A DNA stretch of 64,000 nucleotides from Flavobacterium sp. CBA20B-1. GTDB lineage: Bacteria > Bacteroidota > Bacteroidia > Flavobacteriales > Flavobacteriaceae. How positions within the stretch are numbered: the first letter of the stretch is position 1; each line of letters starts with the position of its first letter. Made by a program: the position numbers and the translations under genes. The notes below the pieces were generated by a model, which worked only from the letters and a program-made list of their open reading frames with translations, was not told where the DNA came from and ran no database searches. The stretch lies in contig NZ_CP092370.1 in the NCBI RefSeq assembly GCF_028473145.1, positions 2,108,001 to 2,172,000 on the forward strand, read 5' to 3'. This document shows, piece after piece, positions 1 to 9,307 of the stretch.

Positions 1-1369
1 TATTGGTCATCCATCCTGTGCCATTTCTGTCAAAAGCCACACCAAACACCCGCACATCATTGTCGATTAATGATTGCAAAGCATCGGTGTTTTGATTGTT
101 GTAAACCGTTAATTGTTCTTGGTTTATGTTCCAAACACCCAAACCATCGTGAAACGTACTAATGTATGCTAAATTAGGTTTTTGGGGATTAAAACTTATA
201 TTGATTGTTGCTCTTAAACCGTTTAATTGTTCGTTGGTAATATGCTGCCATGTTTGCATATTTTTAAAGGTACTGATGCCATATTTCGTTAAACCATTGG
301 GTCTGTATGGATCCATATCAACCCCATATCCGCCAAAAGTAATCCACAAATCTTTGTTATTCACCACAGCCGACGATACATTGTTGCTCAACGGACCACT
401 TGGTGAAATATTTTCGCTTTCTTTTGTATCTGATGCTACTTTTAAACATCCGTTTTGGTTAGTTGCCACAAAATAATCGCCGTTTGAAAAGGTAGCATCT
501 GCCACACCGCCTTTTTCAGACAACGAATAGGTAAATTCATTATAAACAGCCAAATTGGTGGTTCTTAAACGTGCTGCTTCTTGTGTAACTTCAATTAAAA
601 CATCGCCCGAAACAGAAAACTTTTTAAATCCGCCCCAAACCTCATCAACGCTTGTTATGACATTTGCCGCAGAAATGGTGTTTAACGACAAATCTTCTTT
701 CACACCTATCAGCTGATTGCCGTAAGTAGTAAGTTCCACCCAATTATCAAAATCGATTACTTGCCAATTATTATAATCGATTAAATTGGTATTCATCGAT
801 GCCTTTTTTAATCCTTCGTTTTCAACAGTTGCATACATTTGATTGTTGAAAATAGCAATGCCTTTCACGTTTGCCATTTCACCACCAACTGCCACATAAT
901 AAGTGTCGCCAAAATGATTGTCGCTTAACCGCACCGCAGTGATGCCATAACCTGTTGCCAAATATGCAAAACCGCCGTGGAATATAATTTTATTGATGAT
1001 TTTTTGATTGTCGGGAATATTGGTTTTAGAAAAGATATCGTTTAATTGATAAATTTTGTCGGCAGCCAAATCAATAATGGCTACTTTACCGTTTTTGCTA
1101 CCCACGATAAGTTTTTTGTAATCTTTTGCGTATCCCAAGGTGTTAATGCCATCGATTTTTAATCCATTAATGGTATTATAAATATCGGTTTCCTTTGTGC
1201 TTTCATTATATGCAAAGACCGCATTGTCTGTAGCAATGTATATATTTTGGTTGTCTTTTTCAACAGCTGTGGTTTCTTGATAAGAGTAATAACCTTTCCA
1301 CAATTGATTGGTTTGTGCAACTGAAACAAACGACACTAAAAAGAAAAAAAGTTGATAATAAAATTTCAT
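1..1369 (-). CDS. porZ: PorZ-like type IX secretion protein, C-terminus cut by window edge
   Basis: A reading frame stays open from the ATG at 1369 to the window edge, giving 456 codons of the N-terminal part. The product starts MKFYYQLFFFLVSFVSVAQ, a signal peptide ending in the usual AQ site, then a run of short beta-propeller-like repeats (for example NIYIATDNAVFAYN and KLIVGSKNGKVAIID) typical of two-component-regulator-type propellers. PorZ is a surface protein of the type IX secretion system that presents anionic LPS to the sortase PorU. The start fits the family (signal peptide, then W-x-x-Y-Y-S-Y). The C-terminal sorting domain lies outside the window, so the assignment rests on the propeller half only. 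Another periplasmic propeller protein is the alternative. Confidence 0.7.
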   Translation of the reverse strand, partial: MKFYYQLFFFLVSFVSVAQTNQLWKGYYSYQETTAVEKDNQNIYIATDNAVFAYNESTKETDIYNTINGLKIDGINTLGYAKDYKKLIVGSKNGKVAIIDLAADKIYQLNDIFSKTNIPDNQKIINKIIFHGGFAYLATGYGITAVRLSDNHFGDTYYVAVGGEMANVKGIAIFNNQMYATVENEGLKKASMNTNLIDYNNWQVIDFDNWVELTTYGNQLIGVKEDLSLNTISAANVITSVDEVWGGFKKFSVSGDVLIEVTQEAARLRTTNLAVYNEFTYSLSEKGGVADATFSNGDYFVATNQNGCLKVASDTKESENISPSGPLSNNVSSAVVNNKDLWITFGGYGVDMDPYRPNGLTKYGISTFKNMQTWQHITNEQLNGLRATINISFNPQKPNLAYISTFHDGLGVWNINQEQLTVYNNQNTDALQSLIDNDVRVFGVAFDRNGTGWMTN

Positions 1370-1618
1370 ATACATGTGATTTCAAAGATTGAAACGTTTT
1401 TTTTATAAAAATAGTATAATTTAGTATATGTATTGCAACGAAATAGAAAAAGCTTGTTTTGTTAAAGATGTTGTAATTTAATTAGTATTCTATTAAAAAC
1501 TACTTATTATTGATAGATTTTATATAGAATAAATGAAAATACGTTTTGAAAAAATCTTTAAAATCAAAATATTATGTATTTAATTAGTTATATTTACATG
1601 TAAAAAAATAATAAACAC
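1370..1618. other. AT-rich intergenic region
   Basis: This 249-bp stretch separates two divergent genes, the porZ-like gene on the minus strand and a lipoprotein on the plus strand. It must hold both promoters, but I see no perfect TAnnTTTG box, only AT-rich sequence. No small gene or RNA is evident. Confidence 0.5.
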
Positions 1619-2044
1619 ATGAAAAAACTAATTTTATTTCTATTCTTATCATCATTAACAATCAGTTGTTCTGATGATGATACAAAAGAAGATAATGTAC
1701 TTGTTGGAAAATGGAAACTTTCAAAAATCGGTTATTTTGATAGCAATGAATATATGCCAAAAAATGATGAATATGTTCATTATACTTTTACAAATACTAA
1801 TAATTTAATTATAGAAAGTAATGTTAATCTACCAGTAGAAGATTTATCTTTCCAATTTACAAGTCCCACAACCATTCCTTATTCTTTTCATCAAGATAAT
1901 GAATTTTTAATGGAAAAAGTAGTAAGATTGGGAAATCAGTCTAATGGCTATCAATTAGGAACTTATGGTTTTTGTAAAGAAGAAAATACTTTACGTTTGT
2001 ATGAATACGATGGTAAAGTAATAAGGTTTGAAAAAATACAATAA
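1619..2044 (+). CDS. Lipocalin-like lipoprotein
   Basis: A 141-residue protein with a lipoprotein signal (MKKLILFLFLSSLTISC, Cys 17 followed by SDDD). The acidic residues after the Cys are a common Bacteroidota export context, possibly to the cell surface. The mature part begins with LVGKWKLSKIG, the G-x-W start seen in small lipocalin-like beta-barrel proteins of Bacteroidota. Function is unknown. It converges with the cystathionine synthase gene and the two share a terminator hairpin. No catalytic residues can be proposed. Confidence 0.75.
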   Translation: MKKLILFLFLSSLTISCSDDDTKEDNVLVGKWKLSKIGYFDSNEYMPKNDEYVHYTFTNTNNLIIESNVNLPVEDLSFQFTSPTTIPYSFHQDNEFLMEKVVRLGNQSNGYQLGTYGFCKEENTLRLYEYDGKVIRFEKIQ

Positions 2045-2045
2045 T

Positions 2046-2080
2046 AAAAAAACTCCCGATTCAATGAATCAGGAGTTTTT
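2046..2080. terminator. Bidirectional intrinsic terminator
   Basis: The arms at 2051-2062 and 2066-2077 form a 12-bp stem with one mismatch and a 3-nt loop. An A-run lies on the left and a T-run on the right, so it can end transcripts from both converging genes. Confidence 0.85.
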
Positions 2081-2083
2081 CTA

Positions 2084-3226
2084 TTACTTCAATGCCTGTT
2101 CTATATCGGCAAGTAAATCATCTATATCTTCCACGCCAACGCTTAAACGCACCATATCATCGGTAACGCCTATTTCTACACGTTTTTCTGCTGGGATCGA
2201 AGCATGTGTCATTAACGCCGGATGATTGGCTAATGATTCTACGCCACCCAAAGATTCTGCCAAAGTAAACACTTTTAGCTTCTCTAAAAACGAAATAGCA
2301 TCGGCTTTTGCGCCCGATTTAAACGTAAACGAAACCATTCCGCCAAAGCCTTTCTGCATTTGTTTTTTAGCTAAATCATGTTGCGGATGCGATGCCAAAC
2401 CAGGATACAACACTTTATCAATTAATGGATGTTGCTCTAAAAACTCGGCTACTTTTTGTCCGTTAAAACAATGACGTTCCACGCGCAAATGCAAGGTTTT
2501 AATTCCACGCAAAACCAAAAAACATTCTTGCGGCCCTAAAGTGGCTCCGGTTGCAAACTGCGTAAAATGCAATTGTTTTCCTAATTCTTCATCTTTGATA
2601 ACCAAAGCACCGGCAATCACATCGGAATGTCCGCCTAAATATTTCGTAGCAGAGTGCATCACAATATCAGCACCCAAATTCAAAGGTTTTTGCAAATAAG
2701 GTGTTGCAAATGTATTGTCAACCGCAAAAAGCAATTGATGTTGCTTGGTGATTTTGGCAATTGCTTCGATATCAGCCAACTTCATTAACGGATTTGTAGG
2801 TGTTTCAATCCAAACTAATTTGGTTTTATCGTTGATTTTTGATTGAAACAACTCTAAATCATTCATATTTATAAAATGGAACTTTATGCCTAAATCTTGA
2901 TAAAATCGCGTAAACAAACGATACGTTCCGCCGTATAAATCGTCCATCGCAATTACCTCATCATTGGGTTTCAACAAACGCATTACACAGTCTATCGCCG
3001 CCAAGCCCGATGAAAATGCCAAACCACGCGCGCCATTTTCAATTCTTTCTAGGGCATGTTCCAAAGCAGTACGCGTTGGGTTATCGGCACGGCTGTATTC
3101 GTAACCAGTGTGAACACCCGGACTAGTTTGAGCAAAGGTTGATGTGTGATAAACAGGCGGCATTACGGCTCCTGTACTTGGATCGTGGTGCTGCCCGCCG
3201 TGTATAACTTTTGTGTTAAACTTCAT
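2084..3226 (-). CDS. metB: Cystathionine gamma-synthase/lyase family enzyme
   Basis: A 380-residue PLP-dependent trans-sulfuration enzyme of normal family length. It shows the N-terminal VIHGGQ and YEYSRADNPTR motifs that bind the PLP phosphate of the partner subunit, the aspartate of AVDNTFATP (D170), and SATKYLGGHSD with the PLP lysine at about residue 195. The family makes cystathionine from an activated homoserine and cysteine (methionine synthesis) or cleaves cystathionine to cysteine. Sequence alone does not separate synthase from lyase here, so the symbol is provisional. It is monocistronic, with a weak TATCTTTA box on the minus strand near 3253-3260. The start at 3226 matches the family N-terminus. 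Confidence 0.88.
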   Translation of the reverse strand: MKFNTKVIHGGQHHDPSTGAVMPPVYHTSTFAQTSPGVHTGYEYSRADNPTRTALEHALERIENGARGLAFSSGLAAIDCVMRLLKPNDEVIAMDDLYGGTYRLFTRFYQDLGIKFHFINMNDLELFQSKINDKTKLVWIETPTNPLMKLADIEAIAKITKQHQLLFAVDNTFATPYLQKPLNLGADIVMHSATKYLGGHSDVIAGALVIKDEELGKQLHFTQFATGATLGPQECFLVLRGIKTLHLRVERHCFNGQKVAEFLEQHPLIDKVLYPGLASHPQHDLAKKQMQKGFGGMVSFTFKSGAKADAISFLEKLKVFTLAESLGGVESLANHPALMTHASIPAEKRVEIGVTDDMVRLSVGVEDIDDLLADIEQALK

Positions 3227-3317
3227 AATTTTGTACTTTTAAAAATAAGCGTAAAGATACCATTTAAAACCGACTAAAATTTATAGATTTGTCTTAAAAA
3301 AAGAAGAATTGTTCAGA

Positions 3318-4073
3318 ATGAAAAAAATTATACTATTCATTTGTTTATCAATAGCTTTTGTGGCTTGCAAAAAGGCAAACTCTTTAAAAGTAACCCAAAA
3401 AACATATAGTTTACAATCGGCTTTGAATTGTGTGCCCAACAATTGCACCTATGCCCATATAGAAGTGCCTTTTTTTTGGGGAAACAATGTGGTGGCAAAA
3501 CCAATAAACGATAGTATTTTTAAATTTGTTCAAGAAGAAATACGTTTTCAAGACGATAAAACAACCGCGTCTTATGACACTTTGGTTCTTAATTTTATCA
3601 ATCATTACAATGAAATTTTTAGAACCTATCCCGAAAATGCCTTGGCATGGGAAGCAAGTTTTAAAGCAAGCCACCAAGCCGTTTCTCATAAACTGTACCA
3701 AGTGGTCTATGATTATTATATGTTTAAAGGTGGTGCACACGGATTGCAACAAACTAAAGTATTTGTGTTTGATACCAACACCGGAAAAATAGTGCCTCAA
3801 AAAGAATTATTTGTTAATTTGGCAGGATTTAAAAAATTTGCCGAAACCGAGTTTAAAAAGCAAATGAATATTACTGGAAATTTGAACGATGCGGGTTTCA
3901 CGTTTGAAAACAATCAATTTCATTTACCCAATAATTTTTATCAAACCCAAAAAGAATGGATTTTACACTACAATCCTTATGAAATTGCACCGTATGTGCA
4001 AGGAGCAACTGTGATAAAACTCCCGAAAGAAAAAGTGAAGCGCTTTTTAAACCCTATTTACTTTAAAAATTAA
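3318..4073 (+). CDS. Lipoprotein with DUF4163/DUF3298 domains
   Basis: A 251-residue lipoprotein (MKKIILFICLSIAFVAC). The ATG at 3318 is preferred over the TTG at 3309 because it begins directly with the signal peptide and follows an AAGAAG stretch. The motif YDYYMFKGGAHGLQQTKVFVFD in the middle is characteristic of the DUF3298 (RsiV-like) fold, with a DUF4163 domain before it. Proteins of this type sit in the cell envelope, and RsiV in Bacillus binds lysozyme. The role in Bacteroidota is unknown. The next gene starts 5 bp after the stop, so the two are probably co-transcribed. Confidence 0.75.
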   Translation: MKKIILFICLSIAFVACKKANSLKVTQKTYSLQSALNCVPNNCTYAHIEVPFFWGNNVVAKPINDSIFKFVQEEIRFQDDKTTASYDTLVLNFINHYNEIFRTYPENALAWEASFKASHQAVSHKLYQVVYDYYMFKGGAHGLQQTKVFVFDTNTGKIVPQKELFVNLAGFKKFAETEFKKQMNITGNLNDAGFTFENNQFHLPNNFYQTQKEWILHYNPYEIAPYVQGATVIKLPKEKVKRFLNPIYFKN

Positions 4074-4078
4074 TTATT

Positions 4079-5548
4079 TTGAGTGTTTATAAAAACCTTT
4101 TTAAAACCACTTTAATCTACGGAATAGCAACGGTTGTTCCTAAAATGATTGGTTTTTTTATGGCACCACTGCATATTGATTGGTTGCCTAAAGATGCCTA
4201 TGCCGATTATACTTTGATTTTTTCGTGGATGATGTTTTTTAATGTGGTGCTTTCTTTTGGAATGGAAACAGCTTTTTTCCGATTTTACAACAAGCAAGAG
4301 AACAAACAAGAGGTTATCAACAACACCATACTTTTTCTAATGGCGGTTTGCGCTGTATTCTTAATGGGTGTTTATAGCTTTAAAAGTTATATCGATACTT
4401 ATTTTGGAATTTCTCCAATTGTGGTCAGCTATTTAATCTGGATTTTGGTTTTAGACAGCTTGGCGGTAATTCCGTTTGCAATTTTACGCGCACAGCAACG
4501 CCCTATAAAATACAGCTTTATAAAAATCGTCAACGTTTTAGTGAATACTGCCTTAACCGTACTATTTTTATACATCATTCCCAAATCATTAGAAAATAAT
4601 CAAGCACTGTGGATCAAAGATTATTACCAAACAGATTTTCAGGTTGGGTATTTATTTTTAGCCAATATCATTGCTAGTTTGGTTACCCTTTTGTTGCTTT
4701 CTAATTATTATTTTAAGTTGCAGTTAAAATTCAACAAACAGCTTTGGAAAGAAATGGTTATGTACAGTTTTCCTGTGATGATTGGCGGTTTGGCTTTTGT
4801 TGTAAATGAAACATTTGACAAAGTTTTTTTAGAAGAATTACTGCCCGAAAGTTTTGTGGATTTAGGATTGGCGAGTTACGGTGCCATCTATAAAATTGGT
4901 GTTTTCATGGTGTTGTTTCGTATGGCTTATTCGTTGGGTATTGAACCGTTCTTTTTCAGTTATGCCAAAAACGATGATGCACCTGTAAAATATGCAACCA
5001 TCACCAAATATTTCATTATTTTTGGAAGCTTCGCTATGCTTGTTATTGTTGTTTTTGCCGATTTAATCAAGCTGTTTTATATACCCAAAAAAGAATATTG
5101 GTTTGCAATGGAAATTGTTCCATATATTATTCTGGCAAACCTGCTGTTGGGTATTTACACCAATTTATCTGTTTGGTACAAAATTCAGGATAAAACTAAA
5201 ATTGGAGCATACATTTCGGTTTTTGGCGCAATTGTAACTATTCTTTTTAATTTTATTTTAATCCCAAAAATCGGCTTAATTGGATCTGCCATCACAACTT
5301 TAGCCGCTTACGCTATCATGATGATTATTTCGTTTGTGTTAGGGCAAAAATCATATCCCATTCCTTATGATAAAAAAGCAATCGCACTTTATTTAGGAAC
5401 CGCAATTTTGTTTTCTTTTGGATATTTTTACAATTTCAGAGAAAATTATTTTATAGGAATCACATTCATTCTTATATTCGTAGGATTGATTTATTACAAC
5501 GAAAAAGTGATGATTCAACGTATATTAAAATCTGTTTTAAAAAAATGA
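4079..5548 (+). CDS. Polysaccharide flippase, Wzx/MATE superfamily
   Basis: A 489-residue very hydrophobic protein with about 12-14 membrane segments, of the MATE/Wzx/MurJ superfamily that flips lipid-linked sugars across the inner membrane. The N-terminus ([21 protein letters not shown]) is typical of polysaccharide exporters in Bacteroidota. The start is a TTG at 4079, six bases after the preceding stop, since no in-frame ATG is near. It overlaps dut by 4 bp (ATGA) and heads an envelope cluster (flippase, dut, nucleotidyltransferase, DUF4292, EnvC) that I recall as conserved in Flavobacteriia. Its substrate cannot be told from sequence. Confidence 0.85.
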   Translation: MSVYKNLFKTTLIYGIATVVPKMIGFFMAPLHIDWLPKDAYADYTLIFSWMMFFNVVLSFGMETAFFRFYNKQENKQEVINNTILFLMAVCAVFLMGVYSFKSYIDTYFGISPIVVSYLIWILVLDSLAVIPFAILRAQQRPIKYSFIKIVNVLVNTALTVLFLYIIPKSLENNQALWIKDYYQTDFQVGYLFLANIIASLVTLLLLSNYYFKLQLKFNKQLWKEMVMYSFPVMIGGLAFVVNETFDKVFLEELLPESFVDLGLASYGAIYKIGVFMVLFRMAYSLGIEPFFFSYAKNDDAPVKYATITKYFIIFGSFAMLVIVVFADLIKLFYIPKKEYWFAMEIVPYIILANLLLGIYTNLSVWYKIQDKTKIGAYISVFGAIVTILFNFILIPKIGLIGSAITTLAAYAIMMIISFVLGQKSYPIPYDKKAIALYLGTAILFSFGYFYNFRENYFIGITFILIFVGLIYYNEKVMIQRILKSVLKK

Positions 5549-5979
5549 AAATAAATATTATCAACAAATCGCAACACGCTTTGCCAAGCTATGAAACCAT
5601 TGCTTCGGCAGGTATGGATCTGCGTGCAAACCTTACAAAGCCTATCGTTATCGAACCAATGGAACGTGCATTAATACCAACCGGTTTGTTTATGGAATTG
5701 CCAATTGGTTACGAAGCACAGGTTCGCCCGCGCAGTGGTTTGGCATTAAAAAAAGGAATTACCTGTTTAAATACACCAGGAACAATCGATGCTGATTACC
5801 GAGGCGAAGTAGGTGTTATTTTAGCCAATTTATCAAATGAAAATTTTGTGGTTGAAAACGGCGAACGCATCGCACAAATGGTGATTGCAAAGCACGAACG
5901 TGCCGAATGGGTAGCAGTAGAAGAATTATCAACAACAGCACGCGGTGCAGGCGGATTTGGCAGCACTGGTGTAAAATAA
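5545..5979 (+). CDS. dut: dUTP diphosphatase
   Basis: A 144-residue trimeric dUTPase, which hydrolyses dUTP to dUMP and diphosphate, keeping uracil out of DNA and supplying dTMP synthesis. All five family motifs are visible: SAGMDLRA (21-28), RPRSGLA (61-67), [11 protein letters not shown] (79-89), GERIAQ (106-111) and the C-terminal [10 protein letters not shown] (133-142). Translation is coupled to the flippase gene by a 4-bp overlap. Two palindromes follow its stop. Confidence 0.97.
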   Translation: MKINIINKSQHALPSYETIASAGMDLRANLTKPIVIEPMERALIPTGLFMELPIGYEAQVRPRSGLALKKGITCLNTPGTIDADYRGEVGVILANLSNENFVVENGERIAQMVIAKHERAEWVAVEELSTTARGAGGFGSTGVK

Positions 5980-5990
5980 AAACATTTATC

Positions 5991-6014
5991 CTGCAAGGTT
6001 TTTAAACCTTGTAG
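5991..6014. repeat. TTTAAA-centred palindrome A
   Basis: The arms CTGCAAGGTTT (5991-6001) and AAACCTTGTAG (6004-6014) pair over 11 bp with one G-U. It is the first of two palindromes between dut and the nucleotidyltransferase gene, and it resembles the palindrome after purD in its centre. Confidence 0.75.
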
Positions 6015-6041
6015 AATTTTTAAGAACTTATATACATACAA

Positions 6042-6074
6042 AACTCCGTTAGAGTTTAAAACTCTGACGGAGTT
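6042..6074. repeat. TTTAAA-centred palindrome B
   Basis: The arms at 6042-6057 and 6059-6074 form a 16-bp stem with a single G-U pair and a 1-nt loop, followed by A-rich sequence. The core GAGTTTAAAACTC is close to that of the palindrome at 42256-42290. It could act as a terminator or a processing hairpin, or be a REP-like repeat. Confidence 0.8.
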
Positions 6075-6093
6075 AAAAAAATAAATATTAGAA

Positions 6094-7104
6094 ATGAAAA
6101 TAATCGTACCAATGGCAGGTCGTGGTTCACGCTTGCGCCCACATACCTTAACAACGCCAAAACCATTAATTCCAATTGCGGGCAAACCAATCGTTCACCG
6201 TTTGGTAGAAGATATTGCCAAAGTAATCAATCAACCAATCGAAGAAATTGCGTTCATTATTCACGAAAGTTTTGGTAAAAACGTAGAAAAGGATTTAGTT
6301 GCCATTGCAGAAAAATTAGGGTCAAAAGGAACCATTTATTATCAAAACGAAGCATTGGGAACGGCTCATGCCATTTTGTGTGCCAAAGAAAGTATGCAAG
6401 GGCCGATCGTGGTTGCTTATGCTGATACCTTGTTCCGTGCCGATTTTACATTAGATGCTTCTGCCGATTCTGTTATTTGGGTAAAGGCTGTGGAAGATCC
6501 ATCAGCGTTCGGAGTAGTTCAATTAAATGATAAAAATGAAATTGTAGATTTTGTTGAAAAACCTAAAGAATTTGTTTCTGATTTAGCGATTATCGGAATA
6601 TACTTCTTTAAATCTGCAGAAAATTTACGAAGCGAATTGGAATATCTTTTAGATAATAACATTGAAAAAGGCGGCGAATATCAGTTAACCGATGCGTTGG
6701 AAAACATGAAACAAAAAGGTTTGCGTTTTGTTCCGGGTAAAGTTGATGAATGGATGGATTGCGGCAACAAAAACGTAACGGTTGATACCAACAACCGTAT
6801 GTTGAACTTTTTGCATACCGATAATGAAAATTTAGTAGCATCAACAGCCGTTATAGAAAATTCAACCATTATTCCACCGTGTTATATTGGCGAAAACGTA
6901 GTGCTTAAAAACGCAACAGTAGGTCCGAATGTTTCTTTGGGCGACAATTCAAAAGTGGAAAATGCTACTATTAAAAACAGTTTGATACAAACCAACGCCA
7001 CCATAAAAAATGCCGATTTAGACAACGCAATGATTGGTAATTTTGCAAGCTTTAACGGTAAGTTTACCAACATAAGTATAGGCGATTACAGTGTGTTAGA
7101 ATAA
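6094..7104 (+). CDS. Sugar-1-phosphate nucleotidyltransferase
   Basis: A 336-residue enzyme with an N-terminal nucleotidyltransferase domain: the NTP-binding loop PMAGRGSRLRPHT at residues 6-18, then TPKPLIPIAGKP with the conserved lysine at 23. The C-terminal quarter shows left-handed beta-helix-like repeats (IENSTIIPPCYIGENVVL and following hexads), as in glucose-1-phosphate thymidylyl- or mannose-1-phosphate guanylyl-type enzymes. It should make an activated sugar for a surface polysaccharide. Nucleotide and sugar specificity cannot be read off. It follows dut after two palindromes and ends in a terminator. Confidence 0.88.
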   Translation: MKIIVPMAGRGSRLRPHTLTTPKPLIPIAGKPIVHRLVEDIAKVINQPIEEIAFIIHESFGKNVEKDLVAIAEKLGSKGTIYYQNEALGTAHAILCAKESMQGPIVVAYADTLFRADFTLDASADSVIWVKAVEDPSAFGVVQLNDKNEIVDFVEKPKEFVSDLAIIGIYFFKSAENLRSELEYLLDNNIEKGGEYQLTDALENMKQKGLRFVPGKVDEWMDCGNKNVTVDTNNRMLNFLHTDNENLVASTAVIENSTIIPPCYIGENVVLKNATVGPNVSLGDNSKVENATIKNSLIQTNATIKNADLDNAMIGNFASFNGKFTNISIGDYSVLE

Positions 7105-7109
7105 TCATA

Positions 7110-7137
7110 AAAAAATCCGTGTTCGCGGATTTTTTTG
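7110..7137 (+). terminator. Intrinsic terminator after nucleotidyltransferase
   Basis: An AAAAATCCG/CGGATTTTT hairpin at about 7111-7134 is followed by T's. It lies inside the otherwise same-strand cluster, so it may reduce readthrough into the DUF4292 gene. Confidence 0.8.
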
Positions 7138-7162
7138 TTTCTTTATAGTTTTAATTTCAAGA

Positions 7163-7978
7163 ATGAAACAAATTTTTATCATATTAAGTATTGCCTTTTT
7201 TGCGGTTTCTTGTAAATCGTCAAAGAAAAATACGCATGCACCGGAAAATCAAACCGAAAATACCTCGGAAAACATCATTGTTACTCCGGTACCCGAAAAC
7301 ACATCAAAAAAAGCAAACAAAAAAGCGATTTCTGAAATTGCTACCGAACATTATGCGCTGTTTAACGATTTTAATACGTTAAGCATTACTGCCGATGTAG
7401 ATTATAAGGATAAAAACATGGATCAGTCGCCAAGAGCGGATATCAGAATTGAAAAAAACAAACAAATTCTTATTGCTATTAAAATGTTTGGAATCACAGG
7501 TGCGAAAGTATATTTAACACCAGAGCGTGCCAGTTTTTACGAAATTGTAAACGGCACACATTACGATGGCGATTTTCAGTTTATTTCAAAGTTTTTAGGA
7601 ACCGATGTAACCTACGAAAATGTAGAAAATATGTTATTGGGCAAAGCTTTTTACAATTTAAATACCTATGATTATTCCCAAACGAAGAGCAATGAGTTAG
7701 AATTAAAGTTGAATCAATTTTTAATGCGATTGGTGTTGGGTTCAAAAAACCAAATTGCATCAACCGAGGTGCAACAAAACAAAAGTGCCGATAAATTGGT
7801 AATTCAATATCCATCGTATCAATCAAGCGAAAACATCTATCTTCCAAAGGAAATAAAAATTCATGCCATGCGCAAAGACGATGTGCAGATAACAATTGAT
7901 TACAAGAAAGTATCGGTAAATCCATCGATTGATTTTAAATATAAAATACCAAGTAATTCAAAAGCTATAAAAATTTAA
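7163..7978 (+). CDS. DUF4292 lipoprotein
   Basis: A 271-residue lipoprotein (signal MKQIFIILSIAFFAVSC, Cys 17). A Lys/Glu/Asn-rich linker of about 45 residues leads into the domain NTLSITADVDYKDKN... with IRIEKNKQILIAIKMFGITGAKVYLTPERASFYE. This pattern is shared with LolA/LolB-like DUF4292 proteins of Bacteroidota. An outer-membrane lipoprotein role is plausible but unproved. It lies 25 bp before the EnvC-like gene, a pairing I recall as conserved in the group. Confidence 0.8.
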   Translation: MKQIFIILSIAFFAVSCKSSKKNTHAPENQTENTSENIIVTPVPENTSKKANKKAISEIATEHYALFNDFNTLSITADVDYKDKNMDQSPRADIRIEKNKQILIAIKMFGITGAKVYLTPERASFYEIVNGTHYDGDFQFISKFLGTDVTYENVENMLLGKAFYNLNTYDYSQTKSNELELKLNQFLMRLVLGSKNQIASTEVQQNKSADKLVIQYPSYQSSENIYLPKEIKIHAMRKDDVQITIDYKKVSVNPSIDFKYKIPSNSKAIKI

Positions 7979-8003
7979 TTATTTTTGAACAAAATTCAAG
8001 CTA

Positions 8004-9299
8004 ATGCGTCGCATTTTATCTATCATACTATTACTGTTTTTATCGTTTAATTCATTCGCGCAACAAGACTACGAAGCGCAACAACGCCAGCTGGAAGAAA
8101 AGAAAGCTGCAATTTTAAAGGAAATTAAAGAATTTCAAACCTTGCTTAACACCAATAAAAAGCAAGAGCGCAATATTTTGGCAGAATTGAACGAGCAAAA
8201 TAAGAAAATAAAACTTCAAACCGAATTAATTAACAATTCGCAAAGACAAATTAAAACTTTAGCGAATGATATTTACGTAAACACGCTGGCAGCAAACAAA
8301 TTAAAACGAGAATTAGCTGTTTTAAAGAAAGATTACGCAAAAACCATCGTAAAATCATACAAAGCACGTTCCGAGCAAAACCGCATCATGTTTATTTTAT
8401 CGAGCAATAACTTTTTGCAGGCATACAAACGCATGCAATACATTAAACAATATGCGAAATACCGCAAATCACAAGGCGATGAAATTCGTGAAAAATTTGA
8501 AGAATTAGAGCGTATTTCTGCTCATTTAGAATTACAAAAAAACAAACAGCAAAAGGTGGTCGCTGAACAAGAAGGGCAACGCAAAGAATTAGAGGTTGAA
8601 AAAGGCAAACAAACCGAATTAATGAATTTGGTGAAGAAAGACAGTAAAAAATACTCTGATCAAATTCGCAAAAAACAACAGGAAACCAAGAAAATCGATA
8701 GAGAGATTCAAGCGACTGTTAAAAAGATTATTGAGGAAGAAAACCGTAAACGCCGAGAAGAAGAAGCACGAAGAAAACGCGAAGAGGAAGCACGAAACGC
8801 AAAATCGGGCACTAAGACCACCTCAAAACCAACGGTTACCACAACAAGTGCTGCCGGTAAGTTTGATATGACGCCGGAAGAAAAAGCATTGGCAACAAGT
8901 TTTAGCAATAACCGCGGACGTTTGCCTTGGCCGGTTGAAAAAGGATACATTTCATCGCGCTACGGAACAGTTAAACATCCGGAATACGATATTGAATATG
9001 AAAACCACGGAATTGAAATCACAACCGAAAAAGGTGCAGCTGTTCGTAGTGTTTTTGAAGGAGAAGTGTCACAGGTTCAAGTAATTGGTAATTCTCGCAC
9101 CGTATTTATCCGTCATGGGGAATACATAACAGTATATCAAAATTTAGCATCTGTAAGTGTTTCTAAAGGACAAAAAGTATCCACCAAACAAAAAATTGGA
9201 ACCGTTGGAACAAATTTTGAAGGTGTTGCGGTATTAAAATTCTTAGTTACAAAAAACAGCGATTATAACAATCCACAATCGTGGTTAAGTGGAAAATAG
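8004..9299 (+). CDS. EnvC-like murein hydrolase activator (degenerate LytM)
   Basis: A 431-residue periplasmic protein with a signal peptide (ends SFAQ), a long coiled coil at about 22-260 rich in Lys, Glu and Gln, a basic KRREEEARR stretch, then an M23/LytM-like domain from about 303. Of the zinc ligands only H335 of NHGIEI remains. The Asp of H-x-G-x-D is replaced by Ile (Glu lies one place earlier), and the final H-x-H is VLKFLV. The domain should therefore be catalytically dead, as in EnvC and NlpD, which activate amidases at the division septum. The start at 8004 gives a clean signal peptide. Confidence 0.87.
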   Translation: MRRILSIILLLFLSFNSFAQQDYEAQQRQLEEKKAAILKEIKEFQTLLNTNKKQERNILAELNEQNKKIKLQTELINNSQRQIKTLANDIYVNTLAANKLKRELAVLKKDYAKTIVKSYKARSEQNRIMFILSSNNFLQAYKRMQYIKQYAKYRKSQGDEIREKFEELERISAHLELQKNKQQKVVAEQEGQRKELEVEKGKQTELMNLVKKDSKKYSDQIRKKQQETKKIDREIQATVKKIIEEENRKRREEEARRKREEEARNAKSGTKTTSKPTVTTTSAAGKFDMTPEEKALATSFSNNRGRLPWPVEKGYISSRYGTVKHPEYDIEYENHGIEITTEKGAAVRSVFEGEVSQVQVIGNSRTVFIRHGEYITVYQNLASVSVSKGQKVSTKQKIGTVGTNFEGVAVLKFLVTKNSDYNNPQSWLSGK

Positions 9300-9307
9300 T
9301 GAATAAA

